The notes under the pieces were generated by a model that worked only from the letters and a program-made list of their open reading frames with translations, had not been told where the DNA came from and did no database searches. Below, one piece after another: positions 53,774 to 62,819 of a stretch of DNA of 64,000 nucleotides (its first letter is position 1; every line of letters begins with the position of its first letter). Source of the DNA: JAJFUI01 sp039698035. GTDB taxonomy: Bacteria > Planctomycetota > Planctomycetia > Pirellulales > Thermoguttaceae. The stretch spans positions 175,105 to 239,104 of the forward strand of contig JBDKSW010000003.1 in NCBI GenBank assembly GCA_039698035.1, in the 5' to 3' direction. The translations under genes were made by a program, and so were the position numbers.

Positions 53774-56239
53774 CTACTTGCGCGGCTCGGCATCGACGCG
53801 CCAGGCCTCGATGGCCTTCTCTGTGGCGACGACGAGCGTCGGGCGGCCGTCGATATCGACCGTGGTCATGCCTTGCAGCGGCTCGCCGTAGTTGAACTTG
53901 TCGAGCAGCGTGCCGTCGGCGGCGAGGATGTGGATCGAGCCATCGGGGCCGGGCAAGAGCCATTGGCCGGGGGCGTGCTGCGTGACTCGACCGGCGATGA
54001 TCGGTTCGATCGGCCGTGGCGGCACCCCGTCCGGCAATTGGTGTTTCCAAAGCTGTTCGCCGCGGAGCGAGAACCCGATCGCAAGGTTTTCGCCTACGGC
54101 CGTGGCCGGCAAGCCGCAGAAGAGCGGTTGGCCATCGCCACGGAGATCGGCGGCGGCGATGCGTCGCAGCGCCAGATCGGCAACGGGAACGTCCAAGAGC
54201 GTCTTTCCCTGAGCGTCCAACGTCCTGAGCGATTGGCTTGCGTTGGCGCAGAGCAACGCGCGATGCCCCTCGGTGTTCGGGCCGGCGATTGCCAAGCTGG
54301 ACACGTTGGCGATCGTGCGGTTTGACCAGAGCCGGCGACCGTCGAGCGTCACGCCCTGAACGCCAACCAGGCCGGCGTAGCTGACGAACAGGGTCAAACG
54401 GCCGCGGCCGTCGAGGTCGCCCAGTTGCACGTCGGTCATGCCGCTGTGCGGGTTTTGGAGGGCGTCTTGCGGATAGTCGGCCACGGCCTTCCAGTTTTCA
54501 TCGAGCAGGTGGCATCGCTGCTGCAACATGAGGAACGTGGCCACGTAGCGATGGCCGGCGCCGTCGGTGGCCGTCCGCAGACAGCCGACGTACTCATCCG
54601 GCGCGACGTTCAGCGAATGCCGGGCGAGCAGCTTGCCATCGAGCCCGACCTCGGCCAGCGATTTCCAATTTTCAACGACCAGCAAGCGGGGCCCGCCGGC
54701 GCCGGTCAGGACGAGCATGTTGCCCGGCGATTTGATTTCCGTGCATTTCCAAAGCGAGGTCAGTTTCAAGTGGGCCGGCTCGGTCTTGGGCGCGGTTTTC
54801 GTTTCGGGAAGCTTCACTTCGGCGTCGCGCTTGTCCGCGGCGGGCGCGTTTTCGGGCTGATCGGCCAGCTTCGCGTAGTCGCCAAGCCGGTCGAGGATCT
54901 GCTGATACTGTTTGAGCGCGTCGTGGTAGACGTCCTCGCCGGCGATCACTTTCTCGATTTTCTTCACCAACGTTTTTCCAAACGTGGGAGCAAAGCCGCT
55001 TTCGCAGTGCTGGACGATTCCCTTGTCGCTGATGATCAACACGGTCGGCGGTTGCACTTTCAGCCCGAGGTGCGTCTGGTCCGGGTCGCGGAGCAAGGGG
55101 ACGTGAACCTTGAGGTCCTCGATCGCGCGAACGGCGTCGGCGTTCTTCAACTCTGGCGGATCGACGCACACGGCGTAGAACGCCACCTTCGGATTGCTCT
55201 TGCACTGTTGGTAAATCCGCTCGATTTCCTGGAGGCTCGGTTTGCAGTTGAACTGTATGGACCAGAAGAGGAGGACGGCCGTCTTGCCGGCCAACGTTTC
55301 GGGCGTGACCGGCTTGCCATCGAGCGTCTGGAACCTAAACGGCGGCGTCTTGGCCTTGAGCAACTGGCCCACGTGCGGCGGGATCAGATAGCTCACCGCG
55401 ACGGCCACCTTCGGAACCTCGAAGAGGAACGCCGTCGGGCTGATCTTCTCGTTGAACGCTGCGCCTGGAAAATCGGCGATCACCGACATCGAATCGATCG
55501 GCTGTTCCTGGCTCAGCATTTGCCGCAATTCGTCGGCCGGCAGGACGACACGTCGCAACAGAAACGTCTTGGCGTCGATCCAGAAAGTGGTCGTACCGAC
55601 GATCTCCCGGCTGATCTTGACGCGATAGCACTCGTGGCCATTGATCTCGCCCGATTCGGCCAAGATGGGCTCGGCGCCGCCCTGGGTCAGCGCCGCCATG
55701 GGCTGCTCGCCGAGCATCAACATGACCTGCGGCATGGCGCCGCCGAATTCTTGTGTCATCGCATCGGTCAGCACCAGGTCGCGGTAGACGGACCGGAGCG
55801 TCAACGACTTGGGGGCGTCGGTCAGCAACACTTGGCCAGGGAGCCCCTCGACGGCCGCAAAGACACGTTTGCCGTCGCTCACCAAACGCCCGGAGTAGGC
55901 CTCGACGCGCACCTTGTTCGGCCGTTCGATGACCATGGAGAAGCTGGCCGTGATGTCGCGCACCTTGCGGCCATCGGCTTCGGCCAACAGGCGGATGGTG
56001 CCTTGATCTTGATAGGTGGACGCCTTGCGATAGGCGGCGATCATGTGTTCGAGCACTTGCCGGGCGTTGGTGAGCTTGGCCGTCGGTTGCGATTCGGCTT
56101 TGGCGTCGACGGCCTGTTTCGACGAATCCGCATCTGGCTTCTTTGCCGGCTCGCCGCGTTGGCATCCGACGAAAAGGGCCAGCATCAGGCCGAGGCTCAA
56201 CGAGGCCGACAGAGAAAGCGACCGAGAAAAACACGGCAT
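53774..56239 (-). CDS. Three-part lipoprotein: LolA-like, thioredoxin-like, propeller
   Basis: 821 residues from the ATG at 56239. The signal ends in LALFVGC, so Cys is lipidated. The first part (about 50-270) resembles LolA-like/DUF2092 outer-membrane lipoprotein sorting domains: VLEHMIAAYRKASTYQDQGT, RVEAYSGRLVSDGKRVFA and TTFWIDAKTFLLRRVVL. Next comes a TlpA-like thioredoxin domain (LAGKTAVLLFWSIQFNCKPS) in which the usual CxxC has only one Cys. The last 350 residues are a beta-propeller-like region with VQLGDLDGRGRLTLFVSYAG and WLLPGPDGSIHILAADG. Anchored in the envelope; the combination is unusual. Function unknown. Confidence 0.65.
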   Translation of the reverse strand: MPCFSRSLSLSASLSLGLMLALFVGCQRGEPAKKPDADSSKQAVDAKAESQPTAKLTNARQVLEHMIAAYRKASTYQDQGTIRLLAEADGRKVRDITASFSMVIERPNKVRVEAYSGRLVSDGKRVFAAVEGLPGQVLLTDAPKSLTLRSVYRDLVLTDAMTQEFGGAMPQVMLMLGEQPMAALTQGGAEPILAESGEINGHECYRVKISREIVGTTTFWIDAKTFLLRRVVLPADELRQMLSQEQPIDSMSVIADFPGAAFNEKISPTAFLFEVPKVAVAVSYLIPPHVGQLLKAKTPPFRFQTLDGKPVTPETLAGKTAVLLFWSIQFNCKPSLQEIERIYQQCKSNPKVAFYAVCVDPPELKNADAVRAIEDLKVHVPLLRDPDQTHLGLKVQPPTVLIISDKGIVQHCESGFAPTFGKTLVKKIEKVIAGEDVYHDALKQYQQILDRLGDYAKLADQPENAPAADKRDAEVKLPETKTAPKTEPAHLKLTSLWKCTEIKSPGNMLVLTGAGGPRLLVVENWKSLAEVGLDGKLLARHSLNVAPDEYVGCLRTATDGAGHRYVATFLMLQQRCHLLDENWKAVADYPQDALQNPHSGMTDVQLGDLDGRGRLTLFVSYAGLVGVQGVTLDGRRLWSNRTIANVSSLAIAGPNTEGHRALLCANASQSLRTLDAQGKTLLDVPVADLALRRIAAADLRGDGQPLFCGLPATAVGENLAIGFSLRGEQLWKHQLPDGVPPRPIEPIIAGRVTQHAPGQWLLPGPDGSIHILAADGTLLDKFNYGEPLQGMTTVDIDGRPTLVVATEKAIEAWRVDAEPRK

Positions 56240-56456
56240 GGCATGGGGCTCCTGGATCATTCCGTGAATCGCGCGAACCGTTCGGTGGCGTGCGCAAAAC
56301 GCACCCCGCAAGCGATGGACTCCACCGCTTGGAACGACATTATCGTGAACGGCCGTTGGGCGAAAGGCCGACTTCTTGACCGCCTCGGCCCGGGCCGCGA
56401 TAATGAGGAGCGATTTGGCAGCCCTCTTGCCCAGACACTTTATTTTCGCTATTCCA

Positions 56457-57731
56457 ATGACTGACGTGCGTTACGGGGACAACTCGCGAGTGGCGATCGA
56501 GCTGGACGACGGTCGCGTGGCCAACGAAGTGGGGACGCTGCGCGCTGAGCCGCTGGACAACGCGCGGGCCGCCACGGCCACGGCCGTCCGCGAGCCGCTG
56601 GAGTTTCCGCCGCTGGCGCAATGCGTGACGCCGGCCGACCGCGTCGTGCTGGCCCTGGATCGGGGCCTTCCGGAGGCGGCGTCGATCGTGCTTGCGGTCG
56701 TCGAGGCGTTGGTCGAGGCAGGCGTCGCGGCCGACGGGATCACGGTGTTGCGTTCGCCTGGGGACCAAAATGCCGGGGCCAATGACCCGTGCCAACTGCT
56801 GCCAAGCCCCTTGCGAGAGCGCATTACCGTGGCGACGCACGACCCGGCCGACCGCCGACAGCTCGCCTACCTGGCCGCCAACGAGGCGGGCGAGGCCATT
56901 CTGGTCAACCGGGCGATTCACGAAGCAGACATGATTCTGTCGATCGGCTGTCTTCGCGGCGACCACTCGGCCGGCTACTTCGGCATTCACGACTGCGTCT
57001 ACCCCAGCTTTTCGGATGAGAAAACGCTTCAGCGATTCCGCGGGCTGGGGTCTTTGCAGACCTCGGGGAAAGACTCGGCGAAGTCCTCGGGGGGCGAGCG
57101 GTCGGCCCGCGGCAAGACTCGGCCCTGCCGGCATGACGAACTGGTGGCCGAGGCCAACAATGCCGCGTGGCTGCTGGGCGTCAACTTCACCGTTCAGGTC
57201 GTTCCGGCAGGCGGGGAGCGGGTGATGCACGTTCTGGCCGGCCATCCCGACGCCGTGCAAGAACGCGGACGCGAGCTGTACCATACGGCCTGGGATTGGC
57301 CCGTTTCGCTTCGCGCGGACCTTGTCGTCGCGGCGCTCGAGGGGGGCGCGGGTCAGCAGACGTGGGAAAACGTCGGCCGCGCATTGCAGGTTGCGGGCCA
57401 GTTTGTCGAGGAGGGGGGTGCGATTGCCGTTTGTTGCGGACTTTCGGCGCAGCCGGGGCCTGGCATCCAAAGCCTGGCCCATGCCGATTCGCGCGAGGCG
57501 GCCTTGCGTCACATCAGCCATCACCGCCCGATCGACGCTCTGGCAGCCGCACAACTGGCGTCGGCTCTCGATCGCGGCAAGGTTTATCTGCTGAGCCAGC
57601 TCGACCCGTCGCTGGTCGAGGACCTTGAGATGATTCCGGTGGCGGGGCCCGACGAGCTGGCGCGACTCGCTCGGCATCACTCGTCATGCGTGCTGCTTTC
57701 CAACGCCCCGTATGTTGTCGCCAAAGAATAA
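56457..57731 (+). CDS. LarA-like (DUF2088) protein
   Basis: 424 residues from the ATG at 56457; the frame is open to 56376. The N-terminus MTDVRYGDNSRVAIELDDG and the segments PADRVVLALDRGLPEAASI, DGITVLRSPGDQNAGAND, ILSIGCLRGDHSAGYFGIHD and DLVVAALEGGAGQQTWENVG belong to the lactate-racemase N-terminal family, which includes nickel-pincer racemases and epimerases. Whether this one uses the nickel-pincer cofactor is open; no larB, larC or larE is nearby. A 20-residue Ser/Arg-rich insertion near 200-225 is unusual. Confidence 0.7.
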   Translation: MTDVRYGDNSRVAIELDDGRVANEVGTLRAEPLDNARAATATAVREPLEFPPLAQCVTPADRVVLALDRGLPEAASIVLAVVEALVEAGVAADGITVLRSPGDQNAGANDPCQLLPSPLRERITVATHDPADRRQLAYLAANEAGEAILVNRAIHEADMILSIGCLRGDHSAGYFGIHDCVYPSFSDEKTLQRFRGLGSLQTSGKDSAKSSGGERSARGKTRPCRHDELVAEANNAAWLLGVNFTVQVVPAGGERVMHVLAGHPDAVQERGRELYHTAWDWPVSLRADLVVAALEGGAGQQTWENVGRALQVAGQFVEEGGAIAVCCGLSAQPGPGIQSLAHADSREAALRHISHHRPIDALAAAQLASALDRGKVYLLSQLDPSLVEDLEMIPVAGPDELARLARHHSSCVLLSNAPYVVAKE

Positions 57732-57921
57732 CCGCGGAAGAGGAAGAGGGCCACAGAGGCGCGGAGAACACCGAGAGCGTGAATGATCGAAGGGGGAGTC
57801 GCGTCAAGGCGATTTGCTTTCCTTTTCGCCTGAGCGTCTCGGCATGAGCCCGGTTCTCTGCCGCCATGCCCTTCGCGTCTTCGAGGCGTCTTTCAGTCAG
57901 ACCAGGGCGGCTTCAGTGAAC

Positions 57922-58680
57922 ATGTCGAACGCGGTCGCACGAATTGCCGAGAACGTCGCGGAGGTGCGCGGGCGGATTGCCACCGCCGCCGCTCGAAGCG
58001 GCCGGGCGGCCGACGCGGTGACGCTCGTAGCGGTGACCAAGTACGTTTCGGACGAGGCGGTTCGCGGCGTCGTGGCGGCCGGCTGCAAAGAACTGGGCGA
58101 AAGCCGCCCCCAGCAGATCTGGCAGCGAGCGAGCGACCTGGTCGGTCTTCCCATCCGCTGGCACATGATTGGCCACTTGCAGCGGAATAAAGTGCGCCGG
58201 ACGCTGCCGGTGGTCTCGCTGATCCACTCGGTCGACAGCGCTCGGCTGCTGGCGGCCATTGACGAAGAGCTGGCTCATTTGCCAGCGGCAAGTTCGGGAG
58301 AGGGAAGGCGGCCCGACGCCGGAGACACGGCGATTCGACGCCAGGCCGTTCTGCTCGAAGTCAACGTGTCGGGCGAGACCGCGAAGCACGGGCTGCGGCC
58401 TGCCGAGGTCGAGCCGCTTTTGGCGTCGCTAGCCGAGTGTCGGCATGTCGGCGTGCGCGGGCTGATGTGCATGGCCGGTCTGGAAGGGGACCTGGACACG
58501 GCGCGGCGCGAGTTTGCATCGCTCAGAGAGCTCCGCGACCATTTGCGGCCGCGCTGTCCGCCGGAAGCGACGCTCGACGAGCTTTCGATGGGGATGAGCG
58601 GCGATTTCGAGGTTGCCGTCGAAGAAGGCGCCACGCTCGTGCGTGTCGGCTCGGCGTTGTTTGAAGGGATTGCGAATTAG
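57922..58680 (+). CDS. YggS/PLPBP family PLP-binding protein
   Basis: 252 residues from the ATG at 57922. The Schiff-base lysine is Lys40 in LVAVTKYVS. Other family segments are ELGESRPQQIWQRA, IRWHMIGHLQRNKVRR, IHSVDSARLLAAID, LLEVNVSGETAKHGLRP, VRGLMCMA, LDELSMGMSGDFEVAVEEGA and VRVGSALFEG. It controls the PLP pool and amino-acid homeostasis; no catalytic reaction is known. A 20-residue Gly/Ala/Pro insertion lies near 115-135. It forms a pair with the DUF167 gene downstream, as in many bacteria. Confidence 0.9.
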   Translation: MSNAVARIAENVAEVRGRIATAAARSGRAADAVTLVAVTKYVSDEAVRGVVAAGCKELGESRPQQIWQRASDLVGLPIRWHMIGHLQRNKVRRTLPVVSLIHSVDSARLLAAIDEELAHLPAASSGEGRRPDAGDTAIRRQAVLLEVNVSGETAKHGLRPAEVEPLLASLAECRHVGVRGLMCMAGLEGDLDTARREFASLRELRDHLRPRCPPEATLDELSMGMSGDFEVAVEEGATLVRVGSALFEGIAN

Positions 58681-58744
58681 CGGTTGGAAGGCCGTCGTTC
58701 GTCCGCAGCGTTTCGTCCCCGATCTCTCATTCCTGTTTTTCGCC

Positions 58745-59032
58745 ATGCTTCAGCTCGAACCTCATGCCGACGGTGTGATCCTGCCCGTGCGTGCCCAGCC
58801 TGGGGCCCGCCGCAACGAGCTCCGCGGCGAGCAGGACGGCCAATTGAAGGTTTGCGTGACGCAATCGCCCGAGCGCGGGAAAGCGAACAAGGCGATCGTC
58901 GAGTTGCTGAGCAAGTCGCTGCGGCTCAAGAAATCGCAAATCGAACTGCTATCCGGTGAAACGTCGCACCAGAAGCGTTTCCTCGTCCGTCAAGTCACGG
59001 TCAAGGAACTGACCGAGCGTCTGGGACGCTGA
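58745..59032 (+). CDS. DUF167 (YggU) family protein
   Basis: 95 residues. LPVRAQPGARRNELRGEQDG and QSPERGKANKAIVELLSKSL with KKSQIELLSGETSHQKRFLV are the family pattern (two-layer alpha/beta fold). The biochemical role is unknown. It starts 65 bases after the YggS-like stop and is likely co-transcribed. Confidence 0.85.
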   Translation: MLQLEPHADGVILPVRAQPGARRNELRGEQDGQLKVCVTQSPERGKANKAIVELLSKSLRLKKSQIELLSGETSHQKRFLVRQVTVKELTERLGR

Positions 59033-59058
59033 GCCAGCGCCCACGTTCCGCACGAAGC

Positions 59059-59235
59059 TCAGGCGTGGTCTTCATTTTCCGGACGATCCGGCTCGGGCGT
59101 CCGCCAGTCCGGGCTGTCGGAAAAGTCGTCCAGTTCGCCCCAGCCGTCGGTGGCAGACAAGCAGTTGCCGACGCCGATGCTCTGATGAGCGGCGTGGATG
59201 CGTAAGCGGCGTCGAATTGGAGCGAGTTCGGCCAT
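59059..59235 (-). CDS. Small hypothetical protein (58 aa)
   Basis: A 58-codon frame, ATG at 59235 to TGA at 59059-59061. The N-terminus is basic (MAELAPIRRRLRIHAAHQSI) and the C-terminus very acidic and Pro-rich (WGELDDFSDSPDW, RPENEDHA), a composition unlike a random antisense frame. No Shine-Dalgarno is obvious. Unknown function; uncertain. Confidence 0.4.
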   Translation of the reverse strand: MAELAPIRRRLRIHAAHQSIGVGNCLSATDGWGELDDFSDSPDWRTPEPDRPENEDHA

Positions 59236-59365
59236 CGCCCCCGATTATGCGCGCCGCGGCCCGCGTGTCCATTGGGAGACCGCCTTGCTGGCCGATGGCG
59301 TGGCCAAAGGGGTTCGAGAAAGGCCGGTCAGGAAAAGCGTGCGGACCGAGGGGCAACCGTGCCGG

Positions 59366-59827
59366 TCAATCGCGATAATACTCGGGCGTGTTGGGAAACA
59401 AATCGCCGGTCGCTTCGTTGTAGAGCCAACCGGTGCTGCCATCGACGGCGGTCCTGGCATGCGTGTCCATGGTAGCGGTTGTCGCCTTGAGCGAGTTGGA
59501 GCCGTTGAACGGGTTGATGCCGCCCGGGCCTTGCAGGTAGGGTCCGTAGCGGAAAGCCGATCCTTGGCCGATGGTGCCGTGGGCATCGGTTTTGTTGGTC
59601 ATTTGGCTCATGAAGGTCGCCAGGGCGGGCGATCGGCCTCGATGATCGTCGCGATAGGCATCGATCTGAGACTGGACCGTGTGCAAGTTGAACTTGAGCG
59701 CACTCAGCCTGATGTCGCCGTTCGAGACGGAGAATTCTGGGAGGACGACGGTGGCCAACACGACCACGACGACCACTGCGACCAGAACTTCGATCGGCGC
59801 GAAACCGGGCCGATGATGTCTCGCCAT
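59366..59827 (-). CDS. Type II secretion-like pseudopilin
   Basis: 153 residues from the ATG at 59827. A prepilin signal is visible: MARHHRPG|FAPIEVLVAVVVV, with Gly at -1, Phe at +1 and Glu at +5, followed by a hydrophobic helix of about 20 residues. The mature part has KFNLHTVQSQIDAYRDDHRG, the alpha-helix of GspG-like pseudopilins, and a C-terminal domain ending in GDLFPNTPEYYRD. A prepilin peptidase would be required and is not in the window. It may be a substrate or component of the secretin machine encoded at 28.8-38.5 kb, but this is inference. Confidence 0.8.
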   Translation of the reverse strand: MARHHRPGFAPIEVLVAVVVVVVLATVVLPEFSVSNGDIRLSALKFNLHTVQSQIDAYRDDHRGRSPALATFMSQMTNKTDAHGTIGQGSAFRYGPYLQGPGGINPFNGSNSLKATTATMDTHARTAVDGSTGWLYNEATGDLFPNTPEYYRD

Positions 59828-60248
59828 GATGAAATGCACCCACACAGGAACAGCCCCCCCGGCAACATGCCAATTAGTTATTAGGTCGCGGGACGTGTTC
59901 CGTCAAGAAAAGGGGGCATTGACCTTCCTCACAACCGCTTCGGGTCTCAAAGGCCGATCAACCGCTAGCGTGCTTTTTACCCGTTTTACCGTTGCGAGAC
60001 TTTCGCATTCCCTGGCCGGCGAGGTCAATGTCGTGGGCCTAGTGTGACGATGACAGTAAAAGTGCTGCCACACGAGCCGACAAGCTGCGCTATTTGTCCC
60101 GCAAGTGCGCGCTTGGGTAGCTGGGGGATTTCAGAAAGAACGGCTAATGTGGGATGTATAGATAAGACGAGTATGCTACAAGGCAGACTCGTCTGCCGGT
60201 TAGACCCAGGCCCTATCCCGGTTTAAAGCGACGTGAAGGAGGCATGCG
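59828..60248 (+). promoter_or_regulatory. Leader region of the YTV-repeat gene
   Basis: 421 bases between divergent genes. Near the YTV gene there is an inverted repeat AGACGAGT (60165-60172) and ACTCGTCT (60187-60194), plus a short GGCAGAC/GTCTGCC palindrome (60182-60197) that overlaps it. AAGGAGG (60236-60242) is an excellent Shine-Dalgarno, 6 bases before the ATG at 60249. No strong promoter pair was identified. Confidence 0.4.
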
Positions 60249-61958
60249 ATGAGAAGGTTGCTAGGAGTGCCGCTGTTGGCGGTGGTCCTGCTGGTGATTG
60301 CAGCAAGCACGGCGAATGCCTGCTACTGCGGCGCAGCAAGGTACCTCTGCAGCAAGCGCGCCTGCTGCCCGGCGGAATGCTGTGCGCCGTGCTGCACGGT
60401 CATGAAGACCTGCAAGCAGGTAGTTTATGAGCAGCGCGAGTTTACCTGCTACAAGACCTGCTATCAGCGGGTCTGCGAGCAGAAGACGGTAAACTGCGTC
60501 AAGTACGTTCCGGAGACTTGCTATCGGGAATGCACCTACACGGTGCGCAAGCCCGTTTGGGAGACCCGGACGAAGGAGTACTGCTACACGGTCTGCAAGC
60601 CGGTCTACGAGACCCGGACCAAGGAAATTTGCTACACGGTTTGCAAGCCGGTTTGGGAGACCAAGAGCAAGGAAGTTTGCTACACGGTCTGCAAGCCGGT
60701 CTACGAGACCCGGACCAAGGAGTACTGCTACACGGTCTGCAAGCCCGTTTGGGAAACGCGGACCAAGGAGTACTGCTATACGGTCTGCAAGCCGGTTTGG
60801 GAAACCAAGAGCAAAGAGGTTTGCTACACGGTCTGCAAGCCGGTCTACGAGACTCGGACGAAGGAATATTGCTACACGGTGTGCAAGCCCGTGTATGAGC
60901 AACGCGAGAAGGTCTGTCAGTATACGGTGTGCAAGCCGGTTTGGGAGACCAAGACCCGCGAGATTTGCTACACGGTTTGCAAGCCGGTTCAAGAGACCCG
61001 CGAGCGTGAAGTGTGCTACACGGTGTGCAAGCCGGTACAGTACACGAAGACGATCCGGGTATGCACTGGCCGCTGGGAGACGCGATCCGTTGGTTGCTGC
61101 GAGCCGGCCAATAGCTGTGCGCCGGCCAACTGCTGCGAAGCCGTTCGCCAGTGCCGCGTGTGGGTGCCGTGTGTTGAAGAGCGGCAAATCGAGTGCACCA
61201 AGTACGTGCGAGAGACCTGCGTCAAGAAGGTTCCCTACACGGTCTGCCGGATGGTTCCCGAGCAGCGTGTGAAGACCTGCACGTACCAAGTCTGTCACAT
61301 GACCCGGGAGCTCTGCGAGAAGCGGATTCCCTATACCGTGTGCCGGATGGTGCCCGAGCAACGCGTCAAGACCTGCACCTATCAGGTCTGCAAGATGGTG
61401 CCTGAGCAGCGTGTGAAGACGGTGTGCTGGAAGGAATGCCACATGGTGCGAGAGAACCGTGTGAAGACCTGCACCTATCAGGTCTGCAAGATGGTTCCCG
61501 AGCAACGTGTGAAGACCTGCACCTATCAGGTCTGCAAGATGGTTCCCGAGCAGCGCGTCAAGACTTGCACGTACCAGGTCTGCAAGATGGTGCCTGAGCA
61601 GCGTGTGAAGACGGTTTGCTGGAAAGAGTGCCATATGGTGCAAGAGAACCGCGTGAAGACCTGCACCTATCAGGTCTGCAAGATGGTTCCCGAGCAGCGC
61701 GTGAAGACCTGCACGTACAAGGTGTGCCGTATGGTGCAGGAGCAGTGCGTCAAGCAGGTGCCGTACACGGTGTGCAAGCCGGTGTGCTACACCAAGACGA
61801 TCAACTGCACGCGGTTGGTGCCACAGCAGGTCGCCTACACAGTGACGAAGTGCGTGCCGGTGGTGGTTTGCAAGCAGGTTCCGGTTCGGGTGTCTTGCCC
61901 GGCCCCGGCCTGCTGCGAAGCTCCGAAGGCATGCGGTCCGGCCGGTTGCTGCGACTAG
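60249..61958 (+). CDS. Secreted YTV-type Cys-rich repeat protein
   Basis: 569 residues. Signal peptide MRRLLGVPLLAVVLLVIAAS with cleavage near ANA|CYC. After a Cys-rich head (CAPCC, VYEQREFTCYKTCY) come eleven 16-residue units like YTVCKPVWETRTKEYC, a spacer with CC pairs (SVGCCEPANSCAPANCCE), eleven units like YQVCKMVPEQRVKTCT, and a tail ending AGCCD. Each unit has Cys at position 4 and usually near 16, with strongly alternating Tyr/Val/Cys, suggesting a beta structure with disulfides. It resembles the YTV repeats of Rhodopirellula baltica proteins. A cell-wall or S-layer-like structural role is likely, but not demonstrated. Confidence 0.85.
   Translation: MRRLLGVPLLAVVLLVIAASTANACYCGAARYLCSKRACCPAECCAPCCTVMKTCKQVVYEQREFTCYKTCYQRVCEQKTVNCVKYVPETCYRECTYTVRKPVWETRTKEYCYTVCKPVYETRTKEICYTVCKPVWETKSKEVCYTVCKPVYETRTKEYCYTVCKPVWETRTKEYCYTVCKPVWETKSKEVCYTVCKPVYETRTKEYCYTVCKPVYEQREKVCQYTVCKPVWETKTREICYTVCKPVQETREREVCYTVCKPVQYTKTIRVCTGRWETRSVGCCEPANSCAPANCCEAVRQCRVWVPCVEERQIECTKYVRETCVKKVPYTVCRMVPEQRVKTCTYQVCHMTRELCEKRIPYTVCRMVPEQRVKTCTYQVCKMVPEQRVKTVCWKECHMVRENRVKTCTYQVCKMVPEQRVKTCTYQVCKMVPEQRVKTCTYQVCKMVPEQRVKTVCWKECHMVQENRVKTCTYQVCKMVPEQRVKTCTYKVCRMVQEQCVKQVPYTVCKPVCYTKTINCTRLVPQQVAYTVTKCVPVVVCKQVPVRVSCPAPACCEAPKACGPAGCCD
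60537..61064 (+). repeat. Eleven 48-bp coding repeats, array 1
   Basis: Exactly 528 bases, that is 11 units of 48. Units 3-4 and 6-7 have the same order of variants (WETKSKEVC then YETRTKEYC), pointing to a larger 144-bp duplication. Confidence 0.9.
61236..61763 (+). repeat. Eleven 48-bp coding repeats, array 2
   Basis: Also exactly 528 bases. Units 4-5 and 8-9 share the variant pair ending KTVC and beginning WKECHMV, showing a 192-bp duplication within the array. Confidence 0.9.
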
Positions 61959-62055
61959 CGTGATCGCCCGCATACCCAGGTGCGGGCAGGCGATGCACGG
62001 AAGGTGTCGCCTCTGTCTTCCGACGACCGGCGGAAGGCTTGGTCTGACCTAGAAT

Positions 62056-62099
62056 CGGCGGCCGAACTCCTGCACGGGTTCGGCCGCCGTTGTTTCTTG
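62056..62099 (+). terminator. Terminator after the YTV-repeat gene
   Basis: CGGCGGCCGAAC (62056-62067) and GTTCGGCCGCCG (62078-62089) form a perfect 12-bp stem with a 10-base loop, followed by TTGTTTCTT. It is the strongest hairpin in the 288-base gap to the next gene. Confidence 0.8.
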
Positions 62100-62246
62100 G
62101 ACATCGTAGAGAGCGCTGACGGCTGGACACTTGAGCGCCTGGTCGATTGCGCGGAACCCGGGCGCACTTGCAGTTTATCGGAGCCATGTGTAAATTGGGC
62201 GGCGCTGAGGGCCAATGCACTCCGTTCCATCTAGCGAGCCAGCCAC

Positions 62247-62819
62247 TTGCGTTTTGCGACCCAACGTTTGCTGATCGCAATTGCGTCCGTTTGCATCGTC
62301 GGCGGTGCAATCCTTTGGGGCAACTATCTGTTGGGCACCGCGTTCGCGATCCTTTTCGGGCTCCTCACCTGCGGCGCGACGTATCTGGTCTACCGGGCCT
62401 TTGGCGACGCAGGAAGATTTCAATTTTTGCGTCGATTTGTTGCGTGTTTGATCGCAATCGTCGTTCTGAAGATCGTAGTAGAGCCCACATGGTTCAATCG
62501 TGACTTCGAAGATTTCATCGAAGACCACCGAATGGAGCGAGTGACTGGATCTCAGTTGCATCAGGTGTTTTCTGGCGATTCGCGATTTGCCAATCTCGCT
62601 TTTGAGTGTTCGTCCCTCAAGGGCCTCGTCGTCTTCGTGTACGGCCGCATCGAGACCGAATCGGACTTGCGTGATTTGCGGAAGAGAATCTTCGAGACCT
62701 GCCCGGACGTCCCGCGTGGAGCGTTGATTTACCGAACGGTGACCGTTCAGGAGTCCGGCAAGGTGTACGACGACTGCGATCAGGCCTTGTTTGAAGACTC
62801 GCCGCCACAAATGCCATGA
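62247..62819 (+). CDS. Membrane protein, function unknown
   Basis: 190 residues. Start assigned to TTG at 62247, directly before a basic residue and hydrophobic helices; TTG at 62268 is an alternative. Three helices are predicted at about 8-25, 28-48 and 63-80, followed by a soluble domain of 110 residues with RFANLAFECSSLKGLVVFVY and ESDLRDLRKRIFETCPDVPR. No family is recognised. Its stop overlaps the ATG of the hydrolase gene (ATGA). Confidence 0.55.
   Translation: MRFATQRLLIAIASVCIVGGAILWGNYLLGTAFAILFGLLTCGATYLVYRAFGDAGRFQFLRRFVACLIAIVVLKIVVEPTWFNRDFEDFIEDHRMERVTGSQLHQVFSGDSRFANLAFECSSLKGLVVFVYGRIETESDLRDLRKRIFETCPDVPRGALIYRTVTVQESGKVYDDCDQALFEDSPPQMP

Noticed and set aside
60537..61763. 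48-bp repeats considered as a CRISPR-like array
   Set aside because: The repeats are continuous, have no spacers and lie in frame inside a gene with a signal peptide.
60261..61973. Long open frame on the minus strand over the YTV gene (about 570 codons)
   Set aside because: It arises from the 48-bp periodicity and codon use of the plus-strand gene; it has no Shine-Dalgarno and a Leu/His/Ala-rich composition typical of antisense frames.
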